Shown: positions 1 to 6,666 of the stretch, one piece after another
How positions within the stretch are numbered: the stretch's first letter is position 1
How the letters are laid out: each line of letters begins with the position of its first letter
Source: an uncultured Bacteroidales bacterium
GTDB lineage: Bacteria; Bacteroidota; Bacteroidia; Bacteroidales; Bacteroidaceae
Reading direction: 5' to 3'
DNA: 8,396 bases
Assembly (NCBI GenBank): GCA_902783615.1
Contig: CACZRQ010000103.1
Span: forward strand, 1-8,396
Made by a program: the position numbers and the translations under genes
Notes under the pieces: generated by a model
Told to the model about the DNA's origin: nothing
The model's database searches: none
Seen by the model: the letters and a program-made list of their open reading frames with translations, nothing else

Positions 1-603
1 TCGGAATGAGTTGAATACCGAGTCGAAGATAAGTGCCTGCAAGGGAGCATCCTCATCGCCCTCAGGGTGGGGCACACGCTCCACGATGGCGTTCAGGATC
101 TCTTCCACACCCATGCCTGTGCGGGCACTGGCGCGGATGATCTCGTCGCGCTTGCAGCCCAACAGTTCCACGATTTCGTCTTCCACCTCGTCTGGCATCG
201 CATTGGGCATGTCGCATTTGTTGATGATGGGAATGATTTCCAAGTCGTGATCCAGCGCCATGTAGAGGTTGGAGATGGTTTGTGCCTGCACGCCCTGACT
301 GGCATCCACCACTAATAGGGCACCTTCGCAGGCGGCGATGCTGCGGCTCACCTCGTAGCTGAAGTCAACGTGTCCCGGAGTGTCGATGAGGTTGAGGATG
401 TAGTTCTCGCCCTTGTATTGATACTCCATCTGGATGGCGTGACTCTTGATGGTGATGCCTCGCTCTTTCTCCAGCTCCATGTCGTCGAGCATCTGACCCT
501 CGGTGATCTGGATGGTGTTGGTGAACTCCAGCAGGCGGTCTGCCAAGGTTGATTTCCCATGATCGATATGGGCGATGATGCAGAAGTTTCTTATATTCTT
601 CAT
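1..603 (-). CDS. lepA: Elongation factor 4 (LepA), N-terminal 201 codons; 3' part beyond window
   Basis: Ribosome-associated translational GTPase that acts in the cytoplasm on stalled or mistranslocated ribosomes. The ATG at 603-601 opens with residues K-N-I-R-N-F. The GTPase motifs are all visible: G1 AHIDHGKS (11-18), switch I RGITIK (48-53), G3 DTPGH (74-78) and G4 NKCD (128-131), followed by a G5-like SAR segment. The reading frame stays open to base 1 and ends inside the start of domain II (IFDSVFNSFR), so about two thirds of a normal ~595-aa LepA lies outside the window. AHIDHGKS combined with the DMELEKERGITIK segment is typical of LepA rather than EF-G or TypA. The gene lies 54 bp downstream of map on the same strand with no terminator between, so co-transcription is likely. 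The ATG directly follows the last degenerate unit of a heptad repeat array, which forms its leader. No clear Shine-Dalgarno is present. Confidence 0.97.
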   Translation of the reverse strand, partial: MKNIRNFCIIAHIDHGKSTLADRLLEFTNTIQITEGQMLDDMELEKERGITIKSHAIQMEYQYKGENYILNLIDTPGHVDFSYEVSRSIAACEGALLVVDASQGVQAQTISNLYMALDHDLEIIPIINKCDMPNAMPDEVEDEIVELLGCKRDEIIRASARTGMGVEEILNAIVERVPHPEGDEDAPLQALIFDSVFNSFR

Positions 604-659
604 TTTAATGGTCAATCGTCAATTGTCAATGGTTAATTGTCAATGGTCAATAGTCAATC
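604..659 (-). repeat. Heptad tandem array (NATTGAC on minus strand), 7 units plus a degenerate NATTAAA unit
   Basis: On the plus strand GTCAATN units begin at 611, 618, 625, 632 (degenerate, GTTAATT), 639, 646 and 653, an exact 7-bp period with the seventh base free. A further degenerate unit TTTAATG (604-610) touches the lepA start codon. On the minus strand the unit contains TGA; because 7 is not a multiple of 3, successive copies place stops in all three frames, and the map stop codon (660-658) overlaps the outermost unit. The array fills the whole map-lepA gap. A second array with the same layout lies at 6075-6109. Its function is unknown; it could be a spreading intergenic repeat, a leader element or slippage-generated sequence. 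Confidence 0.9.
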
Positions 660-1518
660 ATTCACAGATTATCTCATTGCCAGTCTCTGTGATTAAAACA
701 TGGCTCTCCCATTGTGCTGATGGCAAGCCATCTTCAGTGCATACGGTCCAGCCGTCATCCTCGTCGATGAACACCTGGTACTTACCCATGTTGATCATAG
801 GCTCTATGGTGAACGTCATGCCTGGCACCAAGACCATGCCTGTGCCTGCCTTGCCGAAGTGGTTCACGTTAGGCTCTTCGTGGAACTTCACACCGCATCC
901 ATGACCGCAGAGGTCGCGCACCACGCTGTAGCCGTTGCTCTCGGCATGTTGCTGGATGGCTGCACCGATGTCGCCTAAGCGAGCCCAGGGCTTGGCCAGC
1001 TCCACACCGATGTCGCGGCATTCCTTGGCCACACGCACCAAGCGCTGGTTCTCCTCGCTCACATCGCCAATCAGGAACATGCGACTGGCATCGGCGTAGT
1101 AGCCTTTATAGATGGTGGTGAGGTCAACATTCACGATGTCGCCATTCTTGATGACCTCGTTCACGCTGGGGATTCCGTGGCACACCACATCGTTGATGCT
1201 GATGCACGAGCTCTTGGGGAATCCTTCGTATTGGAATGGTGCCGGAATGGCATCATGATCGGTGGTGAAGGCATAGACGGCGTGATCGATTTCTGCCGTA
1301 GTGACACCTTCCTTTACTAATGGTGTGATAAAGTCGAGCAGTGCCTGGTTGATCTTGCCTGCGGCACGTATGCCCTCTATCTGTTCTTTGGTGCGGAGCA
1401 GGGAGCGCTTGGGCATGTGATAGCCTTTGCGGATGCAGTCCTGCACTTTCTCTTCCACTTCCTTGCTATAGCCATTGGGGGTGTATTTATTGCCCCCGAA
1501 AAATTTCTTCATACTCAT
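658..1518 (-). CDS. map: Methionine aminopeptidase, type I, with ~35-residue N-terminal extension
   Basis: Removes the initiator methionine from nascent proteins; cytosolic dinuclear-metal enzyme of the pita-bread fold. With the ATG at 1518-1516 the protein has 286 aa. The metal ligands are present at the usual spacings: D132, D143, H206 (in GHGCG), E239 (TIEP) and E271 (QWESH), with the substrate-side histidines H114 (VCHGIP) and H213 (FHEEP). The catalytic core begins near residue 40; the 35 residues ahead of it (KKFFGG...PNGYSKEVEEKV...MPKRS) are absent from the short E. coli form. The open frame extends to a TTG at 1539, but that codon lies inside the -7 promoter box, so ATG 1518 or ATG 1512 (starting MKKFFGG) is preferred. 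Seven codons separate TTG 1539 from ATG 1518. lepA follows on the same strand, 54 bp away. Confidence 0.97.
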   Translation of the reverse strand: MSMKKFFGGNKYTPNGYSKEVEEKVQDCIRKGYHMPKRSLLRTKEQIEGIRAAGKINQALLDFITPLVKEGVTTAEIDHAVYAFTTDHDAIPAPFQYEGFPKSSCISINDVVCHGIPSVNEVIKNGDIVNVDLTTIYKGYYADASRMFLIGDVSEENQRLVRVAKECRDIGVELAKPWARLGDIGAAIQQHAESNGYSVVRDLCGHGCGVKFHEEPNVNHFGKAGTGMVLVPGMTFTIEPMINMGKYQVFIDEDDGWTVCTEDGLPSAQWESHVLITETGNEIICE

Positions 1519-1536
1519 TTTTGCAAAATTTGGGGA

Positions 1537-1567
1537 CAAAGGTACAAAAAACGGCGTATATAAGCAA
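1537..1567 (-). promoter_or_regulatory. Bacteroidetes-type promoter of map (-33 TTG, 20 nt, -7 TACCTTTG)
   Basis: On the minus strand TTG (1567-1565) is followed by exactly 20 nt and then TACCTTTG (1544-1537), a full match to the TAnnTTTG -7 consensus of the Bacteroidetes primary sigma factor. Transcription would begin roughly at 1528-1532, leaving a leader of about 10-20 nt before the ATG at 1518 or 1512. This placement is the main argument against the upstream TTG at 1539 as the start of map. Confidence 0.75.
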
Positions 1568-1719
1568 GAAAAACAAGGTAAAACCTATCAAGCTCCTAAA
1601 GGGGTTATCACCTTATTATTCACTTGCGAAACCTAAATGGGTTAATAATCGTTAAAATCTATCTGACGCCGTGCAATGTTCTGCTGATTTGTCATTTAAT
1701 TTGCGAAACGAAAACACAA
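1568..1719. promoter_or_regulatory. Divergent control region before the LRR lipoprotein gene; weak -7 box and short repeats
   Basis: No gene is seen here. The region holds a short inverted repeat AGGTaaaACCT (1576-1586), AAGG...CCTT arms (1599-1602 and 1611-1614), and a nine-base direct repeat TTGCGAAAC at 1624-1632 and 1701-1709. A candidate -7 box TTAATTTG (1696-1703) has one mismatch to TAnnTTTG and overlaps the second TTGCGAAAC copy, but no TTG stands at the right distance upstream. A 32-codon in-frame extension from TTG 1624 exists and is unlikely to be translated. The leader just before the ATG at 1720 is A-rich (AAAACACAA) without a Shine-Dalgarno. Confidence 0.35.
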
Positions 1720-3183
1720 ATGAATATGGAAAAGATGAAGAAATGTTTTTTGCTCTTGGCTGCAGCTTTGACTTTCTGTGCTTGCAGCAACGAGAACGAT
1801 AATGATGTGGTGATTCCTGAGCCCCAGACTCAAGAGCCTGAAATTCATGTGGCTGAACAGACGGTGATGGTGCCAACGGCAGGTGGTGAAATTGAAATGA
1901 CCATCACCACCTCTGGGAAATGGACGGCCTCACTGAGTGTGGACGATGTGGGCTGGTTGAGTATGCCAACCCAGAGCGGTGAAGCTGGTGTGACAACGCT
2001 GGTTCTCAAGGCTCTGGCTAATGCAACCAACTATAACCGTCAGGCAACCCTGTCGCTGAATCTTGGCAACACGATACAGGAGATCAAGATAGGACAGTTG
2101 GCTCGACAATACGAAATCCTGATGCAGATATTCGACAACGAATCGTTGAAAAGGGCGGAGAAGTTCCAGTCGTGGGGCGATCCATCGCCTGAGGCAAAAT
2201 GGTTTGGCATCGAGACCAACGAAGCGGGGGAGATCGTGAAGATTGACGTGAGCATAAGTCCTATGAGTGGGCAAATACCTGAAAGCATAGGTGAGCTGAC
2301 TTCATTGGAAGTGTTGAAAATGGCTAACTGCGGCTTGAAGGGTTCGATTCCTGCATCCATTGGTAAACTGACGAAACTACAGTATATAGAACTGATGTTG
2401 AATGACTTGACTGGCGAAATTCCAGCATCGATTGGCAATCTGACGGAGCTGAGGGGGCTCTATCTTTATTTAAACCATTTGGAGGGTAACATTCCCCCAG
2501 AACTGGGCAAGCTGAAAAACCTGCAGCATTTGCGATTGGATCAAAATGCTTTGTATGGCGCAATTCCTGCCGAGCTGGGCTATCTGGAGAAGTTGAATTC
2601 GCTGAATTTGTCGAATAACGCCTATGTGGTGGATGGCATCAAGTATGTCTATGATTCGCTGAGCGGCGAGATACCAGCATCGTTTGCCAATCTGAAAGAA
2701 CTGTCGTTGCTGCAGCTGAACAACAACCATTTGAGTGGCGATTTGGCGGTGATCACACAGATGCCTAATCTGAGAGAGGTGGATTTGGATTATAATAAGT
2801 TCACGGGTGGCATCCCTGCAGGAATAGGTGGTTTAAGCCAGCTGGTCATGTTGCATCTTGCTGGTAATCCATTAGGTGGGGAACTGCCTGAAGAGATAGG
2901 CGATCTGTCTGTATTGGAAGATTTGATGTTGGCCGATTGTGGCTTGACAGGGGAACTGCCAGCCTCTTATGGAAAGCTCTCGAAGTTGCGTTTGCTGAAT
3001 ATGGCCCTCAATGAATTGACTGGTAGTATTCCAGACGAATGGACTGGCATGACTAGCTTGGTGAGCCTGTGGCTGGTGAATAATTACCTGTCAGGAGAAC
3101 TATCTGAAGAAGTATCGGCTTGGTTGGAGAGTCTGGCAGAGTATAACATCGACCCAAGAAAAGACAATGACTTGTCTGATTAG
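1720..3183 (+). CDS. Lipoprotein with BACON domain and ~11-12 plant-type leucine-rich repeats
   Basis: Predicted envelope lipoprotein of 487 aa, probably a binding or adhesion protein; no catalytic motif is seen. Residues 1-22 form a lipoprotein signal: MNMEKMKK, a hydrophobic stretch LLLAAALTF, then lipobox FCAC with C22 as the likely lipidated residue. The SNENDND after it is acidic, which in Bacteroidetes may favour surface export (inference). Residues 41-128 resemble a BACON domain (GGEIEMTITTSGKW, VGWLSM, a ...LSLNLGN...IKIGQ ending). Residues 140-182 (W-x-G-I-x-T-N-E-A-G-x-I-V) look like an LRR N-terminal cap. Residues 183-480 hold 24-residue repeats of the form GxIPxxIGxLxxLxxLxLxxNxL; the fifth is 36 residues long. 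ATG 1720 is chosen over TTG 1624 because it puts the signal peptide at the N-terminus; ATG 1726 is an alternative. The gene converges with the amidase-like gene, overlapping four bases. The ligand is unknown. Confidence 0.88.
   Translation: MNMEKMKKCFLLLAAALTFCACSNENDNDVVIPEPQTQEPEIHVAEQTVMVPTAGGEIEMTITTSGKWTASLSVDDVGWLSMPTQSGEAGVTTLVLKALANATNYNRQATLSLNLGNTIQEIKIGQLARQYEILMQIFDNESLKRAEKFQSWGDPSPEAKWFGIETNEAGEIVKIDVSISPMSGQIPESIGELTSLEVLKMANCGLKGSIPASIGKLTKLQYIELMLNDLTGEIPASIGNLTELRGLYLYLNHLEGNIPPELGKLKNLQHLRLDQNALYGAIPAELGYLEKLNSLNLSNNAYVVDGIKYVYDSLSGEIPASFANLKELSLLQLNNNHLSGDLAVITQMPNLREVDLDYNKFTGGIPAGIGGLSQLVMLHLAGNPLGGELPEEIGDLSVLEDLMLADCGLTGELPASYGKLSKLRLLNMALNELTGSIPDEWTGMTSLVSLWLVNNYLSGELSEEVSAWLESLAEYNIDPRKDNDLSD
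2266..3159 (+). repeat. Leucine-rich repeat coding block, ~72-bp units
   Basis: Translated repeats start at residues 183, 207, 231, 255, 279, 315, 339, 362, 386, 410, 434 and 458 of the lipoprotein. Most are exactly 24 residues; the one starting at 279 carries 12 extra residues (around VVDGIKYVYDS), the one at 339 is 23 long and lacks the IP motif, and the last (458-480) is degenerate. The conserved G-x-I/L-P core marks the plant-specific LRR class rather than the BspA/Treponema class commonly seen in this phylum. DNA identity between units is limited, so the array is old or selected for diversity rather than freshly duplicated. Confidence 0.85.
3157..3177 (-). terminator. Weak candidate terminator of the amidase-like gene, inside the LRR gene 3' end
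   Basis: Read on the minus strand, AGACAA-GTCA-TTGTCT (3177-3162) is a perfect 6-bp stem with a 4-nt loop, three bases past the TAA at 3182-3180, and it is followed by TTTCTT (3161-3156). The stem is short and only moderately stable and the T run is interrupted, so termination would be leaky. On the plus strand no T run follows. The same bases encode the last residues of the convergent lipoprotein. Confidence 0.35.
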
Positions 3184-6086
3184 CGGGCAATGAGGAACCT
3201 GAGGATGGAGGCCATGATGTGCTCCCGTTCCTCAGAACTGCTGATGGCCTCGAAGGGGAACCCCATCGAGAAAGTATGATAATCATTGCCTTTATAGGCT
3301 ACTGCTGCACTTTCTCGTGTGTCGGTATAGACCATTGCGCTGAAGGCATCGCCCACGGCAGTGAGGATGTCGGCAGCACAAACCGCATAGCACTCGGCAT
3401 TCAGCGAGGCAGGTACCTGAACAATGCGGTTCATGCCTGTGGCACCAAAGGTGTTGTCAAACGTTCGATGCTGTGCACCAAACTGATACTTCAATACATT
3501 CTGTGTAAAGCTGGCATCGTCAGCTGACAGCATATCGCTGCCAATATAGGCACCACTCACAAACAAGTTGCCACCTATGGCGGTATATGCCCGAATGATG
3601 CGCTGCATCTCTGGACTGAAAGTCTTGTATTGCTGTCCGAACAATGGGTGGGCATCGACATCGTTCTTCTCCATACCTAAGATATAGTCGATGGCGGCAT
3701 AGCCCTCTGGGGTGATATAGCCAGCCTCTAAGGCTTCATCGCTGGTGGAAGCAAAGCTGTAGATGGCTGCATGGGCAATGGCCTGTCCGTGCATCGAGGG
3801 ATAGTCGAAGGTGTTGCCACCAAAGGTGAGTCCTTCCCATTCCTTGCCGCTGTCGCCCCGCACACTCTCCTTGGCCTTGCGGGAGAAATTCGTCTGACGC
3901 CCACCTGTAGAGATATCTTGATGATAAGCCACACCTGGGTCGGCATCGAAATCGAAGCCTGCATCTTCGTAGGTGTTGATCACCTTAGGGGGTGCGAGGC
4001 GGTCGAACCCATTCACCACCAATATCTTGGCTGTTTCCTGCGACGATTTATAGGCACTCAATATTTCGCTTGGCAAACTCTCGCCACCCTTGTTGATGGC
4101 AGTCACCTTGAAGGAGTAGAGCACATTGGGCTTTAGCTCGATGTTCAGCGAAGTGTCGTTGATGCGCACCCCATTGTCGAAATCGCCATCCCCTATACGC
4201 GTATAAATAAGGTAGGCTTCTGGTTTGGCGGTAGGCTCCAAGGGGTCGTTGTTGGGTTGCCAGCTGAGCTGCAAGGTGTTCTCGCTGCTGAACTGACTGG
4301 CAAAATGGGTGATGGGCAAGGGTTGCACCACATAATCGTCGCCATGCTGGGTAGTCATGAATCGCAGCACCGCCTTATAGATGGCGCGGGCCAACGTAAA
4401 TTTGAAATTCGGGTCGTGGCCAAAGCGCATATCCTCGAAGTTCTGGTGACTCAGCGTTTCCAGAATGGCCGAAGGCATGGTGGGTAGGCGCGTTTCGGAG
4501 TAATTGCGGTTCCACATGGAGCGTCGGCGCCAATATTTGGGATAGGTAGCACGAATATCGTTGACTACCTGTGTGTGCAGCAAATCGGCCAAGTCGCGTG
4601 AGGCATAGCGGTCAACGCCAGAGGCCAAGAGACCTTCGTTGAAGTCGGTGGTATAAACCGTGAGCGAGCCGAAGATACTGTCTTCGTTGGCAATGCCCGC
4701 ATCGCTGTGTACCGAGAATAATGTCTCGAAGGGCACCTTCATGCCCACCTCATCAGGATTGAAGATGGAACCGCCTGAGAGGTAATTCACCGTCTTCGAG
4801 CGAACGTTGATATCGTCGTTGTAATCGTTCTTGCCTTCGTAGGTGGAGTAGATGCTGTCGTGCATACCAGCCCATTGTGCCCAATAACGGGCTCCCTCCA
4901 AATAGCGGGGCATGCCACTCAATGTTCCGTCTCTCAGCATGTTACCCATACCCCCACCGAAGCGGACGGCATCGGCAGTCACAATGCCATCTTCGCGACT
5001 CTCGTTGCTGAGGGTCACCATATTGGTTTGATTCTTGCCTTTGATAAAGCGATAGGTGCCGAGATAGACCCAAGTGCCTCCACCCATCTGCTGATTCACC
5101 TGCACCTCGGTGACATGGCCGCAATGATAGATGCGATAGTGGGCATCGTTCACGCTGCGAGGCAGGGTTTGGTAGCTTACATAAACGGCATATTCGCCTG
5201 TTTCTGGGATATCTGGAATCCATTGCACCAAGGCGTTGCCGCTTCGCTCGGTGAACGTATAGCGGGCAGTGCCTGTCTTGAACGGATTCTCCAGGTAGTT
5301 ATAGTTGCGTTTCCAGTAGGCAAAACCTACGCTGTCGCTCTGCATCCAGCTCGATTTGCTACTTTCAATTTCCTTGTATTCTGAGCGAGAGAACTGCATG
5401 CCGTCGTTATCCACCACCACCTCATGCCTTTGGATATCCCTTTCGCGAGGCGTATAGACCACAGCTCCAGCGTTTTCCAACATGGGGATGAGGAAAGGCA
5501 GCACGATGCTTTGCGTAAACTGGTCCTCTGTGGTGCCATAGAGGCGTGGACGCTGCCAACGCCATTCCTTGCGTTTCACATCGTAGTAGTAGCCGTGACT
5601 CTGCCAGAGGGCGATGTGGCGGTTGTCGAGTCCTTTGGAAGGGGTGAAAGGTTTCGAAAGGTTCTTGGTCCATGGGTTTCCCCTGTATTCCAATCCCCTG
5701 AACAGGCGGTTGCGGTCTTTGTCTTTGACGTAATAATTGGGTATCAGCTTCTCGATGGCACGTTCTCCACTCAGGATGGTCAGCTTATAGCCCTTCAAAT
5801 TCTGGGGTATGAGTTGCATGAAATCGTTGTAGAACTGCTGCACATTTTCCTCTCGCATAGGGATATAGGCCAATCGCAGGTTCACATATACATCCAGCGT
5901 GCGGGCATCTGGGTCGATCTTGATGCTATCCACCGCCAGTTTCTCCAGTTTCACATCAGGATCCACATATCCGCCCAGATAATAGTTGAGTTTCTCCAGC
6001 AGTTCATTCTGCGGAGTCTGTGCCGACATGCTGATGATGCTACCCACCAACATAAGCCCCACCAATATGTAATTTTTAATTGTCAA
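3180..6086 (-). CDS. Secreted Amidase_3-fold protein with inserted golvesin-type domain, FnIII and C-terminal alpha/beta domain ('xanthan lyase' family name)
   Basis: Large exported protein of 968 aa. Residues 1-22 are a signal peptide (TIKNYILVGLMLVGSIISMSA, cut before Q23). Residues ~155-580 read as an N-acetylmuramoyl-L-alanine amidase (Amidase_3) fold split by an insert: H164 (QSHG) and E187 (TTEDQF) match the first two zinc ligands, RERD (214-217) the family's TRxxD, H460 (SVHSDAG) the third ligand and E543 (AILETLSHQNF) the catalytic glutamate. The insert at ~254-380 resembles the golvesin C-terminal/Xly domain (VQWIPDIPETGEYAVYVSY, ADAVRFGGG). A fibronectin III-like domain spans ~585-680, and ~687-966 is an alpha/beta domain (ILVVNGFD, GGNLFVSG, MGFPFEAI) of unclear function. 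I infer peptidoglycan or related amide hydrolysis; homologues are often named xanthan lyase, which the sequence does not support. The start is TTG 6086 or ATT 6080; TGA at 6092-6090 blocks any earlier start. It is the last gene of a likely operon with the acyltransferase. Confidence 0.85.
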   Translation of the reverse strand: MTIKNYILVGLMLVGSIISMSAQTPQNELLEKLNYYLGGYVDPDVKLEKLAVDSIKIDPDARTLDVYVNLRLAYIPMREENVQQFYNDFMQLIPQNLKGYKLTILSGERAIEKLIPNYYVKDKDRNRLFRGLEYRGNPWTKNLSKPFTPSKGLDNRHIALWQSHGYYYDVKRKEWRWQRPRLYGTTEDQFTQSIVLPFLIPMLENAGAVVYTPRERDIQRHEVVVDNDGMQFSRSEYKEIESSKSSWMQSDSVGFAYWKRNYNYLENPFKTGTARYTFTERSGNALVQWIPDIPETGEYAVYVSYQTLPRSVNDAHYRIYHCGHVTEVQVNQQMGGGTWVYLGTYRFIKGKNQTNMVTLSNESREDGIVTADAVRFGGGMGNMLRDGTLSGMPRYLEGARYWAQWAGMHDSIYSTYEGKNDYNDDINVRSKTVNYLSGGSIFNPDEVGMKVPFETLFSVHSDAGIANEDSIFGSLTVYTTDFNEGLLASGVDRYASRDLADLLHTQVVNDIRATYPKYWRRRSMWNRNYSETRLPTMPSAILETLSHQNFEDMRFGHDPNFKFTLARAIYKAVLRFMTTQHGDDYVVQPLPITHFASQFSSENTLQLSWQPNNDPLEPTAKPEAYLIYTRIGDGDFDNGVRINDTSLNIELKPNVLYSFKVTAINKGGESLPSEILSAYKSSQETAKILVVNGFDRLAPPKVINTYEDAGFDFDADPGVAYHQDISTGGRQTNFSRKAKESVRGDSGKEWEGLTFGGNTFDYPSMHGQAIAHAAIYSFASTSDEALEAGYITPEGYAAIDYILGMEKNDVDAHPLFGQQYKTFSPEMQRIIRAYTAIGGNLFVSGAYIGSDMLSADDASFTQNVLKYQFGAQHRTFDNTFGATGMNRIVQVPASLNAECYAVCAADILTAVGDAFSAMVYTDTRESAAVAYKGNDYHTFSMGFPFEAISSSEEREHIMASILRFLIAR

Positions 6087-6109
6087 TCGTCAATCGTCAA
6101 TTGTCAATA
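6075..6109 (-). repeat. Second heptad tandem array (NATTGAC), 4 units plus NATTAAA unit, at the amidase-like gene start
   Basis: Plus-strand GTCAATN units start at 6082, 6089, 6096 and 6103, exact 7-bp period, preceded by degenerate TTTAATT (6075-6081). Read on the minus strand it is four NATTGAC units then AATTAAA, the same order as in the array before lepA. It fills the 31-bp gap between the acyltransferase stop and the amidase-like gene and extends into that gene: the TTG start codon (6086-6084) and the ATT at 6080 are both inside it, and the in-frame upstream TGA (6092-6090) is part of a unit. Confidence 0.9.
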
Positions 6110-6117
6110 ATAAAATT

Positions 6118-6666
6118 TCAGATTGCAAAATTATCCGGATGCTTCCCCTTATAATCCTTGAAATGCTGCTTAATCTCAACAATGTCCTTGTCGAAGTCGC
6201 CTGTAGGGATGAAAGTCTTGGTACATTCAACCAACTTGCGGCTATAGTCCATGCCAAACAGCATGATAGGAACCCCAGCATTCAAGGCAATGTAATAGAA
6301 GCCTTTCTTCCAATTTGGGTTGGCTTTGCGTGTACCTTCAGGCGTAATGGCCAGATTCAGCTGTTTGCGTTGCTTGAACAACACAGACAGCTGCTCCGTC
6401 AAGGCCGTTTTCTTGTTACGATCCACAGGAATGCCCCCCATCCAACGGAAAATAATGCCCAAGGGGAAGAAAAACCAGTCTTTTTTCATCAAGAAACAGG
6501 CTTCTCTTCCCAACGCACCCCACAGGAGCTTGCCCACAAACAAGTCCCAGTTAGAGGTGTGTGGAGCCACACATATCACACATTTGTCTTCGAGGGGGAC
6601 GGTAATGTTAACTTTCCATCCCAGTAGTTTGAAATAGATAAATCCGAAAAGTTTATTCTTTATCAT
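6118..6666 (-). CDS. PlsC-type lysophospholipid / 1-acyl-glycerol-3-phosphate acyltransferase family protein
   Basis: Acyltransferase of 182 aa, expected at the inner face of the membrane, transferring an acyl group to a lysophospholipid or related acceptor. Family motifs are present in order: H36-TSNW-D41 (the HX4D catalytic block), GGIPVDR (77-83), TPEGTR (108-113, the EGTR acceptor-phosphate block) and GVPIMLFG further on. It is shorter than the ~240-aa E. coli PlsC and carries no separate transmembrane domain; hydrophobic or aromatic stretches (LFGFIYFKLL, WFFFPLGIIF) could dip into the membrane. The exact acceptor cannot be read from sequence, and aminolipid or other O-acyl transfer remains possible. 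Its ATG (6666-6664) overlaps the TGA of the upstream 93-aa gene in an ATGA junction, suggesting translational coupling. The amidase-like gene follows 31 bp downstream. Confidence 0.9.
   Translation of the reverse strand: MIKNKLFGFIYFKLLGWKVNITVPLEDKCVICVAPHTSNWDLFVGKLLWGALGREACFLMKKDWFFFPLGIIFRWMGGIPVDRNKKTALTEQLSVLFKQRKQLNLAITPEGTRKANPNWKKGFYYIALNAGVPIMLFGMDYSRKLVECTKTFIPTGDFDKDIVEIKQHFKDYKGKHPDNFAI

Noticed and set aside
604..659. CRISPR array
   Set aside because: The period is 7 bp with no spacers and no cas genes; it is a short tandem repeat.
1519..1539. TTG 1539 as the start of map
   Set aside because: It lies within the TACCTTTG -7 box, so it would be upstream of the transcription start.
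1576..1614. Rho-independent terminator between map and the lipoprotein gene
   Set aside because: Stems are only four base pairs and A/T-rich, no T run follows, and the flanking genes diverge so none would end here.
1624..1719. Extended N-terminus of the LRR lipoprotein from TTG 1624
   Set aside because: It would bury the lipoprotein signal peptide 32 residues inside the protein; ATG 1720 gives a normal signal.
4860..5384. Plus-strand open frame of 174 codons
   Set aside because: Antisense to the golvesin-type segment; no start signal or recognisable domain.
5424..6110. Long plus-strand open frame of 228 codons
   Set aside because: It is antisense to the amidase-like gene, whose domains and motifs are clear; its product has no recognisable family and ends in translated repeat units.
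6139..6627. Plus-strand open frame of 162 codons
   Set aside because: Antisense to the acyltransferase with HX4D and EGTR motifs; low-complexity, no family features.
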